From the NCBI GenBank assembly GCA_965228695.1, contig CBDDIB010000002.1:310001-374000 (forward strand): 64,000 nucleotides of DNA, in the 5' to 3' direction. The position numbers and the translations under genes were made by a program. The stretch comes from JAJFJD01 sp965228695. GTDB taxonomy: Bacteria > Pseudomonadota > Alphaproteobacteria > UBA8366. This document shows, piece by piece, positions 8,939 through 17,094 of this stretch. The notes under the pieces were generated by a model, which worked only from the letters and a program-made list of their open reading frames with translations, was not told the origin of the DNA and made no database searches. Each line of letters starts with the position of its first letter. Position 1 is the stretch's first letter.

Positions 8939-9814
8939 TTAATCGCGAATCCAGCCTGGCCCCCACAGATTGAGGCTGCGTTCCTCGAGCGGCCAGACGC
9001 GCGGGGCCATTTCGCGCGGCATAATTTCCAGCTCGGCGGAAATCTCCACCTGGTTATCATGCGGGTCCTTGATCATGAAGAACAGGTTGTTGCCGGGTCC
9101 GTGCCGGCCCGGCCCCCACCACAGCTTGATATGCCGCGACGACATGTGGTCGGCCCAGTCGCGGATGTCGTTCCACGACGACGTTTCATAGGCATGATGG
9201 TCGGAGCCGACCGCCGACGCGCTGAACACCGCGAAGCTGTGATGTTCCGGATCGGAACGATAGAAGGCGACCTTGCGCGTCGCCGGATCGTCGACATCCG
9301 CGCTGCAATAGTCGGACGGCACATAGCCGAGCACGTCCTCGTAGAAGGACATCATGCGCGCGAGGTTGTCGGTCGCCACCACCACATGCTGCAGCCGTCC
9401 GGACAGCTTGACCGCCGACGGCGTGTTGACCGCCTTGTGCGACGGCAGGTCCCGGCGCACAAGGCCGAACACGTTCAGCCAGCCGTCGGGATCGCGCACC
9501 GCAACCGCGTCGTCCTCGAAGACCGCCGAGGGCGACGGCTCGGTGTTCACGCCCTGGCCCTGCACGAAGTCGCGGATATCCTGTAGCTGTCGCCTGTCCC
9601 GGACGCGGAATCCGTGATAGGGCCGCTCGCCCGGCGCACCGGGGCCGACGACCAGCCGCCGGCCGGGCCCTTGCAGCAGGACGGTGCCGTCCGGCATCGG
9701 CGACGCCTGATACCCGAAAGTATCGGCGTAGAAATCCGCCAGCATGGCCGGATCGTCGGAATTCAGCCGCAGATGGTCCAATTGGGACGGCCAAATCGGG
9801 GAGTCGGTACTCAT
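8939..9814 (-). CDS. Two-domain VOC protein, extradiol ring-cleavage dioxygenase type
   Basis: 291 residues made of two vicinal-oxygen-chelate modules (about 10-120 and 140-262). The three metal ligands of type I extradiol dioxygenases appear in order: His143 (LQHVVVATDN), His206 or His207 (SDHHAYE) and Glu257 (DNQVEIS). An active Fe(II) or Mn(II) centre is therefore likely. Such enzymes open catecholic rings beside the hydroxyls using O2. The HHSFAVF segment at 191-197 matches the second-shell histidines of BphC-like enzymes. It is divergent from the Rieske dioxygenase genes, which would supply a diol for it to cleave. The actual substrate is unknown. Confidence 0.8.
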   Translation of the reverse strand: MSTDSPIWPSQLDHLRLNSDDPAMLADFYADTFGYQASPMPDGTVLLQGPGRRLVVGPGAPGERPYHGFRVRDRRQLQDIRDFVQGQGVNTEPSPSAVFEDDAVAVRDPDGWLNVFGLVRRDLPSHKAVNTPSAVKLSGRLQHVVVATDNLARMMSFYEDVLGYVPSDYCSADVDDPATRKVAFYRSDPEHHSFAVFSASAVGSDHHAYETSSWNDIRDWADHMSSRHIKLWWGPGRHGPGNNLFFMIKDPHDNQVEISAELEIMPREMAPRVWPLEERSLNLWGPGWIRD

Positions 9815-9938
9815 GAAGTCGCTCGCTCTGAAATAGGCTAAGGCATTCTAGGCGTTTCAGGACAGACCGCAACGCGCTCCATGACGTTTCGCGGTTGACC
9901 GCAACGTCTGCCCCGGCGGGTCAGCCGGTCCGATTATG

Positions 9939-9968
9939 TTGTCCGGCGGCCCGTCGGATCGCTATAAT
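9939..9968 (+). promoter_or_regulatory. Promoter of the Rieske dioxygenase operon
   Basis: TTGTCC at 9939-9944 and a perfect TATAAT at 9963-9968, separated by 18 bases, lie 38 bases before the alpha-subunit start. A ribosome site GGAAGGAAACG follows. This is the best sigma-70-type promoter seen in the window. Confidence 0.55.
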
Positions 9969-10006
9969 CCGCTGTAAATAAAGACGATAGCGGGAAGGAA
10001 ACGACC

Positions 10007-11374
10007 ATGGGCGGTAACGGCCCTCGGCAGTACACCGGCGACCTGGTCAACATCGACGCCGGGCGGATCAGCCGGGACATCTTTACCGATCAGGCCATCT
10101 ACGAAGACGAGCTGGAGCGGATTTTCCCGCGCTCCTGGATGTTCGTCGGCCATGAGAGCCAGATCCCGGAACCCGGCGATTTCATTCTCAGCCGCATGGC
10201 CGAGGAGTCGGTGATTTTCAACCGCGACCGGCACGGCAAGCTGCATGTCTTTTTAAACAACTGCCGCCATCGCGGCATGCGCGTCTGCCGCGCCGATACC
10301 GGCAACACGCGCAAATTCATGTGCCCCTTCCACGCCTGGGTGTTCTCCGACGAAGGCGCGCTGGTCGGCGTACCGAAGATGGAAACCGGCTACCACAACG
10401 AACTCGACAAGTCGCAATGGGGCCTGATCGAAGCGCGCGTGGCCAGCTACCACGGCTATGTATTCGCCTGCTGGGACGAGGAGACGCCGGACTTCGAAAC
10501 ATATCTGGGCGACCTGCGTTTCTACTTCGACGACTACTGCGAACTACCTGACGGCACCCATGGGGAATGGGAGGCGTTCGGCGGCGTCTTCAAATGGCGC
10601 GTGCCGTGCAATTGGAAATTCGGCGCTGAAAATTTCGGCGGCGACTATTACCACAACCCGAGCCACGCCTCGGTCGACGCGGTCGTGTTGTCCCCCGCCG
10701 GGGTGAAGGGCCGCCACACCTACGACGCGATCACCAAAACGCGGGAACTTTACAAGCTCAACATCTGCGTGACGCCGGAGGGGCACACCGCGCGCGGCGA
10801 GCTGTTCAAGGACGACTACGAATATCTGCCCACCTATCAGGAAATGGCGGTCGTCGAAGATTATTTCCGCGACTGCTACAAGCAGCGCCAATCGCGGCTC
10901 GGCGAGAAGGCGCGCTGGTTCGGACATGGCGGCACGATCTTTCCCAATGTCTCCTTTTCGAACGGCGTGCAAAGCATGGGGACGTGGAATCCGTGCGGTC
11001 CGCACGAGACCGAAATTTGGCGCATCTTCCTGGCGCCCAAGGAAGCGCCCGACGAGGTCAAGAACGTGCTGCGCCACTACGTCATCCGGTATCAGGGACC
11101 GTCGGGCCTCACCGAGCAGGACGACATGGAGAATTGGGGCTCGGCCCATCAAGGCGCCCGCGGCACGATCGCGCGGCGCTACGATTACCACTACGGCATG
11201 GGCATGGGCTACGAGCGCAAGGGCTGGCCGGTCGAATGGCTCGGCGGCGACGTTTACGCGACCGAGGACGTGTCGGAACAGAACCAGCGCGCTTACTACG
11301 CCCGCTGGGCCCGGGACATGGACAACCCGCCGGCCGCGGACCGCCGGCCGGAACCCGCCGAAGCGGCGGAGTAG
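10007..11374 (+). CDS. Aromatic ring-hydroxylating dioxygenase, alpha subunit
   Basis: 455 residues, the usual length of the large oxygenase subunit. The Rieske [2Fe-2S] ligands are C86-x-H88 (NNCRHRG) and C106-xx-H109 (CPFHAW). The mononuclear iron site is in ENFGGDYYHNPSHAS, where the bridging Asp precedes two His ligands spaced by four residues, one shorter than in naphthalene dioxygenase. Enzymes of this class add both atoms of O2 to an aromatic ring to give a cis-diol, using electrons from a ferredoxin or reductase. Neither partner is encoded in the window. The beta subunit follows nine bases later. The substrate is not predictable from sequence by eye. Confidence 0.9.
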   Translation: MGGNGPRQYTGDLVNIDAGRISRDIFTDQAIYEDELERIFPRSWMFVGHESQIPEPGDFILSRMAEESVIFNRDRHGKLHVFLNNCRHRGMRVCRADTGNTRKFMCPFHAWVFSDEGALVGVPKMETGYHNELDKSQWGLIEARVASYHGYVFACWDEETPDFETYLGDLRFYFDDYCELPDGTHGEWEAFGGVFKWRVPCNWKFGAENFGGDYYHNPSHASVDAVVLSPAGVKGRHTYDAITKTRELYKLNICVTPEGHTARGELFKDDYEYLPTYQEMAVVEDYFRDCYKQRQSRLGEKARWFGHGGTIFPNVSFSNGVQSMGTWNPCGPHETEIWRIFLAPKEAPDEVKNVLRHYVIRYQGPSGLTEQDDMENWGSAHQGARGTIARRYDYHYGMGMGYERKGWPVEWLGGDVYATEDVSEQNQRAYYARWARDMDNPPAADRRPEPAEAAE

Positions 11375-11383
11375 GAAACGGCC

Positions 11384-11920
11384 ATGGATGGAACGCCGCA
11401 AAGCACGCTGATCGACGAACTGCTGCTGCGGTATCGTGTCGAGCAGTTCTATATCCACGAGGCGGAACTGCTGGACACGCGCCAGTTCGAGGCATGGCTC
11501 GACCTCCTGGCCGAGGATATCCGCTACTGGATGCCGGTCACGCGCAACAAGGGCCATGGCGAGTGGGACGACGAATACACCCGCGAAGGCAAGGATCTGA
11601 ACTGGTTCGACGAGGGCAAGTTCGAGCTGGAGCAGCGGGTCAAGCAGATCGCCACCGGCCTGCACTGGGCCGAGGAGCCAATCTCGCGGACGTGCCACAT
11701 GTTCTCGAACCTGCAGGTGACCGACGACGACGGCGAGACACTGACCGCCCGCTGCCGCTTCATCGTGTATCGCAACCGGACCGAGACGGAGACGGACTTC
11801 TTCGTCGGCAAACGCCAGGATACGCTGCGCGAAACCGACGACGGCTTCGTCATCGCGGCGCGCGAAATCTATCTCGACCAAAGCGTGCTGTTGGCGAAGA
11901 ACCTGACGGTTTTCTTTTAG
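11384..11920 (+). CDS. Aromatic ring-hydroxylating dioxygenase, beta subunit
   Basis: 178 residues with the cystatin/NTF2-like pattern of the small subunit: an early helix VEQFYIHEAELLDTRQFEAW, then LAEDIRYWMPVTRN, and the late strand RCRFIVYRNRTETETDFFVGKR. The beta subunit holds the alpha trimer together and has no catalytic metal. It starts nine bases after the alpha stop with its own GGAAACGGCC site, so the two are translated from one message in matched amounts. Confidence 0.9.
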   Translation: MDGTPQSTLIDELLLRYRVEQFYIHEAELLDTRQFEAWLDLLAEDIRYWMPVTRNKGHGEWDDEYTREGKDLNWFDEGKFELEQRVKQIATGLHWAEEPISRTCHMFSNLQVTDDDGETLTARCRFIVYRNRTETETDFFVGKRQDTLRETDDGFVIAAREIYLDQSVLLAKNLTVFF

Positions 11921-11940
11921 GCGGCGTACGCAAACTGAGT

Positions 11941-12038
11941 GTCATTCCCGCGAACGCGGGAATCCAAGCACCTGCTGACCCCGCTCGTCGTCCCACCATC
12001 CAATGAATTCACTGGATTCCCGCTTTCGCGGGAATGAC
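11941..12038. repeat. REPIN-like palindromic element
   Basis: Two 26-base arms, 11941-11966 and 12013-12038, are reverse complements at 25 of 26 positions, and each arm is itself a hairpin (ATTCCCGCG/CGCGGGAAT and ATTCCCGC/GCGGGAAT). The 46-base spacer holds a smaller ATCCA/TGGAT pair. This is the structure of a REP doublet, a non-autonomous element moved by a REP-associated tyrosine transposase elsewhere in the genome. It sits 20 bases after the beta-subunit stop, so the RNA could protect or end the dioxygenase message. A decayed relative is at 58891-58917. Confidence 0.8.
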
Positions 12039-12088
12039 AATGATGGCGCTGTAGGCAACCATTCCAAACGCAAGAACGGAGACGCATC

Positions 12089-12877
12089 ATGGCCGACCCC
12101 AAAACCGTCATCGTGTCCGGCGGCACCTACGGCATCGGGCGGGGCATCGTGCTCGATCTCGCCCGGCGGGGATGGAATGTCGTGGCTTTCGGGCTGGACG
12201 GCAAGCAGCCGGGCAGCGCCGCCGATAACGGCATCGACGGTACGCGCGCAGCGCTGTCCGCCGAAGGCCTCAAGGCCGACGTGATCGAAGCCGACGTCGC
12301 CGAGGCCGGCGCGGTGGCCGGCGTGGTCGATCACGCGCTGTCCCTGCACGGCCGGATCGACGGCGCGGTCAACAACGCGGCGCTGCGGCCGAGCGGCACG
12401 GTGCTCGACACCGACGAGGCCACCTTCGACCGGGTCGTCGCGGTGAACCTCAAAGGGCAGTTCCTGTTGTGCAAGGCCGTGATCCCGCACATGCGCGACG
12501 CCGGCGGCGGCGCGATCGTGAATATCGGGTCCGGCGCGGGATGGGGCAAACCGGGCATCGCCGCCTACTGCGCCAGCAAGGGCGGGGTCTTCGCGCTCAG
12601 CACCGCGCTTGCCTACGACCACTTGACGGACCGCGTCCGCGTCAATGTTGTGGTGCCGGGACCGCAAACCGCATCGGGCATGGTCGAGGCGATGGCAAGC
12701 AGCGGCACCGGCAGCGGACCGCAGCCTGTCACCGCGACCGGCCGGCAGACCCAGCCGCAAGACATCGCCAACGCGGTCGCCTTTCTATTGTCGGACGAGG
12801 CCGCGCAGATTTCCGGAACCGTCGTCGACGTCGGCGCCTTCGCGCATCAAGGCGGCGTCGGCCAACCGCGGCGCTGA
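12089..12877 (+). CDS. Short-chain dehydrogenase/reductase (SDR)
   Basis: 262 residues, classical SDR. The cofactor loop is SGGTYGIGRG (about 11-20), the structural NNAA is near 95, and the catalytic set is Ser in NIGSGAG plus YCASK (Tyr and Lys four apart) near 155-175. The residue after the second beta-strand is not acidic in an obvious way, so NAD versus NADP preference is unclear. Downstream of a ring dioxygenase, such a protein commonly oxidises the cis-diol to a catechol, and I infer that role here. It is separated from the dioxygenase by the palindromic element, so it may have separate expression. Confidence 0.8.
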   Translation: MADPKTVIVSGGTYGIGRGIVLDLARRGWNVVAFGLDGKQPGSAADNGIDGTRAALSAEGLKADVIEADVAEAGAVAGVVDHALSLHGRIDGAVNNAALRPSGTVLDTDEATFDRVVAVNLKGQFLLCKAVIPHMRDAGGGAIVNIGSGAGWGKPGIAAYCASKGGVFALSTALAYDHLTDRVRVNVVVPGPQTASGMVEAMASSGTGSGPQPVTATGRQTQPQDIANAVAFLLSDEAAQISGTVVDVGAFAHQGGVGQPRR

Positions 12878-12921
12878 CCGAAAACTATTTTGCGCCGAAC
12901 CCTACCGCCCTCGGAATAAAT

Positions 12922-12942
12922 CGGTACAATTGTCACGTACCG
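12922..12942. promoter_or_regulatory. Inverted repeat upstream of the binding-protein gene
   Basis: CGGTAC (12922-12927) and GTACCG (12937-12942) form a perfect 6-base inverted repeat with a 9-base spacer, about 50 bases before the importer operon. The size and spacing suit a dimeric regulator site. No adjacent regulator gene identifies which one. Confidence 0.35.
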
Positions 12943-12990
12943 GTAACGTCGTAATTGCATAATCCGGATGTCATAACAGGGAACAATTCA

Positions 12991-14034
12991 ATGAAATCGA
13001 AAATGATGTCGAAGTTCGGCATGAGTATCGCGGCGACCATGACGGCCGTCATGTTGAGCGCCGGCGGAGTCCAGGCCAAAACCGATCTGCTCGTCTATAC
13101 GGCGGTGGAGGCGGACGAATTGAAGAAATTCAAGAAAGCGTTCGAAACCGATTATCCCGATGTGAATATCAAGTGGGTGCGTGACTCCACGGGCATCATC
13201 ACGTCGAAGCTGCTCGCGGAAAAAGACAACCCGAAGGCGGACATCGTCTGGGGCGTTGCGGCGACAAGCCTGCTGCTGCTCAGCAAGCACAATTATTTCC
13301 AGGGCTACGCGCCGAAAGGTGTCGAAAAACTCGACAAGAAATTTTACGACACCAAGAACAATCCGCCGCTCTGGGTCGGGCAGCGGGCCTGGATCGCATC
13401 GATCTGCTACAACACGGTGGAAGGCAAGAAGCACAATCTGCCCGTCCCCAACACCTGGGATGACCTGACGAAGCCCGTTTACAAAGGCCACGTCATCATG
13501 CCGAACCCGAACTCGTCGGGCACCGGCTTCCTGGATGTCTCATCCTGGATTCAGTTGAAGGGCGAGAAGAAGGCGTGGTCCTACATGGATGCGCTGCATA
13601 CCAACATCGCGCGCTATACGCATTCCGGCTCGAAGCCATGCAAGCTCGCCGCCAAAGGTGAAATCCCCATCGGCGTTTCCTTCGCCTATCGCGGCGCGAA
13701 ATCCAAGAACAGCGGCGCACCGCTCGAGGTCGTGGCCCCGGCGGAAGGCGTCGGCTGGGATTTGGAAGCCTTCGGCATCGTGCGCAACACGAAGAACCTG
13801 AAAGCCGCGAAGGCATTGGCCGATTGGTCCGTAACCAAAAAAGCGAACAAAATCTACAACGAGGAATATGCGGTGGTTGCCATGCCGGGCGTTGCCAAGC
13901 CGGTGAAGAATTTCCCGCCGGGCATCGAAGGCAAGATGATCAAGAACGACTTCGACTGGGCAGCCGCCAACCGGATCCGCATCCTGGACGAATGGCGCAA
14001 GCGCTACGACGGAAAGTCGGAACCGAAGAAGTAG
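12991..14034 (+). CDS. ABC importer periplasmic binding protein, 2-aminoethylphosphonate/iron type
   Basis: 347 residues with a signal peptide ending at GGVQA-K. The mature protein opens TDLLVYTAVEADELKKF and continues IKWVRDSTGIITSKLLAEKDNPKADIVWG, the pattern of the ferric-ion/thiamine/phosphonate binding-protein group. Its closest recognisable role is the PhnS-like binding protein of the alternative 2-aminoethylphosphonate importer, but a ferric or other small-anion ligand remains possible. The start at 12991 follows CAGGGAAC; the ATG five codons later is an alternative. It is first in an operon with the ATPase and permease, and a stable hairpin follows it. Confidence 0.75.
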   Translation: MKSKMMSKFGMSIAATMTAVMLSAGGVQAKTDLLVYTAVEADELKKFKKAFETDYPDVNIKWVRDSTGIITSKLLAEKDNPKADIVWGVAATSLLLLSKHNYFQGYAPKGVEKLDKKFYDTKNNPPLWVGQRAWIASICYNTVEGKKHNLPVPNTWDDLTKPVYKGHVIMPNPNSSGTGFLDVSSWIQLKGEKKAWSYMDALHTNIARYTHSGSKPCKLAAKGEIPIGVSFAYRGAKSKNSGAPLEVVAPAEGVGWDLEAFGIVRNTKNLKAAKALADWSVTKKANKIYNEEYAVVAMPGVAKPVKNFPPGIEGKMIKNDFDWAAANRIRILDEWRKRYDGKSEPKK

Positions 14035-14059
14035 GGCCGGCTTTCGACGGAAGAATATT

Positions 14060-14088
14060 CGCCCCGGTCCCCGGATGGAGCCGGGGCG
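14060..14088 (+). terminator. Hairpin between binding protein and ATPase genes
   Basis: CGCCCCGG (14060-14067) pairs with CCGGGGCG (14081-14088) around a 13-base loop, followed by TCTTCTT. It lies in the 111-base gap after the binding-protein stop. Placed here it may end part of the transcripts or protect the upstream message, giving more binding protein than membrane subunits. Confidence 0.55.
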
Positions 14089-14145
14089 TCTTCTTGGGCC
14101 GAACCTGCCGCGTTTCTGATACGGTAGCCGGGGAGGATCGGGCGC

Positions 14146-15246
14146 ATGGATGGTTCAGACGGTGGCGCATATCTGCGCATTCAACATCTGACGAAGAAAT
14201 TCGGCGATTTCGTCGCCTTGCAAGACGTCTCGCTCGATGTTCAGGAGGGCGAGTTCGTCTGCTTCCTCGGGCCGTCGGGCTGCGGCAAGACAACGCTATT
14301 GCGGGCGATCGCCGGCCTCGATATCCAAACCTCCGGCACCATCCATCAAGCCGGCGTCGACATCTCCTCGCTGCCGCCCAGCGAACGCGATTTCGGGATT
14401 GTTTTCCAATCCTATGCCTTGTTCCCGAATCTATCGGTGACCCGGAACATTTCATATGGCCTGGAGAACAAAAAGAAGTCCCGCGCGGAGATCGATGCTC
14501 GGGTTTCCGAACTGATCGACCTCGTCGGTCTTGATGAACATCGCGACAAATACCCGGCGCAGCTCTCGGGCGGACAACAACAGCGCGTTGCCCTGGCGCG
14601 GGCGCTCGCTACATCGCCGGGACTGCTGCTGTTGGACGAACCGTTGTCGGCGCTGGACGCGAAGGTTCGCGTACATTTGCGCCACGAAATCAAACAATTG
14701 CAACACAAGATCGGCGTTACCACGATCATGGTGACGCACGACCAGGAAGAAGCCTTGGCGATGGCCGACCGGATCGTCGTGATGAACCAAGGCTTCATCG
14801 AGCAGACCAGCACGCCGACGGACGTTTACGCCCAGCCAACGTCACCTTTCGTCGCGGATTTCATCGGCACCACAAATTTCATCGACGGCGTGATGATCGA
14901 GGATGGCCGCATTTCGGTCGCCGGCGTCACGATCGACGCGAACCGCGACAGCAACGCCTTCGCGGCGGGCGACAAGGTGACGATCTGCGTCCGGCCCGAA
15001 GACGTGCTGGTGACCGAGACGGCGGACGGACAGACCGGCAGTTTCGAGGTCACGGTTTCGGATGTCGAATTCCTCGGATCCTTCCATCGCTGCCACCTCG
15101 TGCCGACCGGCGGCAACGGGGAATCATTCATGGCGGATCTTTCCGCCAACCGCGCGCGCAATCTGCAGCTCAAGGAAGGGCGGACGTTGAACGTGCTGTT
15201 GCCGGCGGAATTCGTGCGCGTCTATGCCTCAGGTGAGACCGAGTGA
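14146..15246 (+). CDS. ABC importer ATPase (phosphonate/iron/spermidine type)
   Basis: 366 residues. Walker A is GPSGCGKTT (about 43-51), the signature is LSGGQQQRVALARAL, Walker B is LLLLDEPLSALD, and the switch His is in MVTHDQEEAL. The C-terminal 120 residues form a TOBE-type regulatory domain (DKVTICVRPEDVLV), usual for importers of the PotA/FbpC/PhnT group. It energises the permease encoded eight bases downstream. The start ATG at 14146 is preceded by GGGGAGGATCGGGCGC. Confidence 0.9.
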   Translation: MDGSDGGAYLRIQHLTKKFGDFVALQDVSLDVQEGEFVCFLGPSGCGKTTLLRAIAGLDIQTSGTIHQAGVDISSLPPSERDFGIVFQSYALFPNLSVTRNISYGLENKKKSRAEIDARVSELIDLVGLDEHRDKYPAQLSGGQQQRVALARALATSPGLLLLDEPLSALDAKVRVHLRHEIKQLQHKIGVTTIMVTHDQEEALAMADRIVVMNQGFIEQTSTPTDVYAQPTSPFVADFIGTTNFIDGVMIEDGRISVAGVTIDANRDSNAFAAGDKVTICVRPEDVLVTETADGQTGSFEVTVSDVEFLGSFHRCHLVPTGGNGESFMADLSANRARNLQLKEGRTLNVLLPAEFVRVYASGETE

Positions 15247-15253
15247 CCGCGGC

Positions 15254-16951
15254 ATGACCGACACAATCGCCACCGCGCCCGTCGTCAAACCGAAGGTCAG
15301 CAGCGAAGACTGGATTATGCGCGCGGTCCTGGTCGGGATCGCGCTCTATTTGTTCGTCTCGATCCTGCTGCCGCTCTACGCGATCCTATCCAAGAGTTTC
15401 AAGGACGCCGACGGGGCGTTCGTCGGCCTGTCCAACTACGCAAAATTCTTTTCGACGCCGGCCCTGTTCTGGTCGATCCAGAACAGCCTGACGGTAACAT
15501 TGCTCTCCTGTTTCATCGTCGTGCCGACCGCCTTCATCTACGCCTATGCGCTAACCCGCACCTGCATGCCGTTCAAGAGCGTTTTCAAGGGCGTGGCGCT
15601 GATCCCGATCCTGATGCCGTCGCTGCTGCCGGCGATCGCGCTGGTCTATCTCTTCGGGAACCAGGGGATCATCAAGTCCTGGCTGTTCGGCTACGATATC
15701 TACGGCCCAATCGGGATCGTGATGGGTGAGAGTTTCTACGTCTTTCCGCATGTCCTGACGATCCTGCTTATCTCGATGGCGAATTCGGACGCCCGGCTCT
15801 ACGAAGCCTCGACCGCGCTCGGCGCGAGCAAGATCAAGACCTTCTTTACCGTCACGCTGCCGAGCGTCCGCTACGGCCTCGTATCCGCCTTCTTCGTCTG
15901 TTTCACCTTGGTGATCACGGACTTCGGCGTTCCGAAGGTTGTCGGCGGCAAGTACAACGTGCTGGCGACCGACATTTACAAACAGGTCGTCGGGCGGCAG
16001 GACTTCGAGATGGGCGCGGTGGTCAGCATGGTCCTTTTGTTGCCCGCCGTTTTGGCTTTCGCCGCAGACCGCGTTGTGCAGCGCAAACAGGTCGCCCTCC
16101 TGTCCGCCCGCGCCGTGCCGTTACAACCACGGCGCAACCCGGCGATCGACGGGTTGCTGTTCGCCTTCTGCGGATTGGTCGGATTCATTCTCATATCGAT
16201 CTTGGGCGTCGCGGCCTTTGCCTCCTTCGCCAAGTTCTGGCCATATGACCTTACCCTCGTCCTGAATCACTATGATTTCGACCTCATGGACGGCGGGGGC
16301 TGGGACTCGTATTTCAATTCCATCGAACTGGCCGCCTGGACCGCCGTGGTCGGCACGGCATTGGTGTTCACCGGCGCCTATCTGGTCGAGAAGAGCAACG
16401 GGTTCCTGGCGGGCCGCGCCGGCATGCAGCTTCTCTGCATGGTGCCGATGGCCGTGCCCGGGCTCGTGCTGGGCCTCGCCTATGTCTTCTTCTTCAACGC
16501 GCCCGGCAACCCGCTCGGCTTCCTGTATCACACGATGCCGATCCTGGTGATCTGCACGGTGACGCATTTCTATACCGTCGCGCACCTCACCGCGGTGACG
16601 GCGCTGAAGCAGATGGACGCCGAGTTCGAAAGCGTCTCGGCCTCGCTCAAAGTGCCGTTCTATCGCACCTTCATCCGCATCACCGTGCCGGTCTGTCTTC
16701 CCGCAATCCTGGACATCTCGATGTATCTGTTCGTCAACGCGATGACGACGGTGTCGGCGGTCGTGTTCCTGTATTCGCCGGACACGGCGCTCGCCTCGGT
16801 CGCGATTCTGAACATGGACGACGCCGGCGATATCGCCCCGGCCGCCGCAATGGGCATGATGATCGTCGCCACGGCCGCCGCGGTCCGGCTGCTGCACGCG
16901 ATTCTGACGCGCGGAATTCTGGCCCGCACCCAGGCGTGGCGGCGGCGCTAG
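15254..16951 (+). CDS. ABC importer permease, two fused transmembrane domains
   Basis: 565 residues with about twelve membrane segments in two homologous halves. Each half carries an EAA loop that docks on the ATPase: EASTALGASKIKTFFTVTLP near residue 190-210 and ESVSASLKVPFYRTFIRITVP near 460-480. Fusion of both permease copies in one chain is typical of the FbpB and PhnU-like importers. The ATG at 15254 is chosen over an upstream one because it leaves an eight-base gap after the ATPase stop and begins at the family-like N-terminus. Confidence 0.9.
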   Translation: MTDTIATAPVVKPKVSSEDWIMRAVLVGIALYLFVSILLPLYAILSKSFKDADGAFVGLSNYAKFFSTPALFWSIQNSLTVTLLSCFIVVPTAFIYAYALTRTCMPFKSVFKGVALIPILMPSLLPAIALVYLFGNQGIIKSWLFGYDIYGPIGIVMGESFYVFPHVLTILLISMANSDARLYEASTALGASKIKTFFTVTLPSVRYGLVSAFFVCFTLVITDFGVPKVVGGKYNVLATDIYKQVVGRQDFEMGAVVSMVLLLPAVLAFAADRVVQRKQVALLSARAVPLQPRRNPAIDGLLFAFCGLVGFILISILGVAAFASFAKFWPYDLTLVLNHYDFDLMDGGGWDSYFNSIELAAWTAVVGTALVFTGAYLVEKSNGFLAGRAGMQLLCMVPMAVPGLVLGLAYVFFFNAPGNPLGFLYHTMPILVICTVTHFYTVAHLTAVTALKQMDAEFESVSASLKVPFYRTFIRITVPVCLPAILDISMYLFVNAMTTVSAVVFLYSPDTALASVAILNMDDAGDIAPAAAMGMMIVATAAAVRLLHAILTRGILARTQAWRRR

Positions 16952-17094
16952 CACGTTTCGGCCGGCGCGTTCCGGCGCGGCGGCACAAGCGCAACGGCCC
17001 GTGTCCCGCCACTCATATCTTCTTGTGAGGCCCAAACTCAGGACCTAGGCTGAGTGCCAATTAAAACTCGGTTTACGTGAGGGAACGCAGGCAC

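Noticed and set aside
10544..11881. A 445-codon open frame on the minus strand
   Set aside because: Antisense to the two dioxygenase subunit genes, no family motifs.
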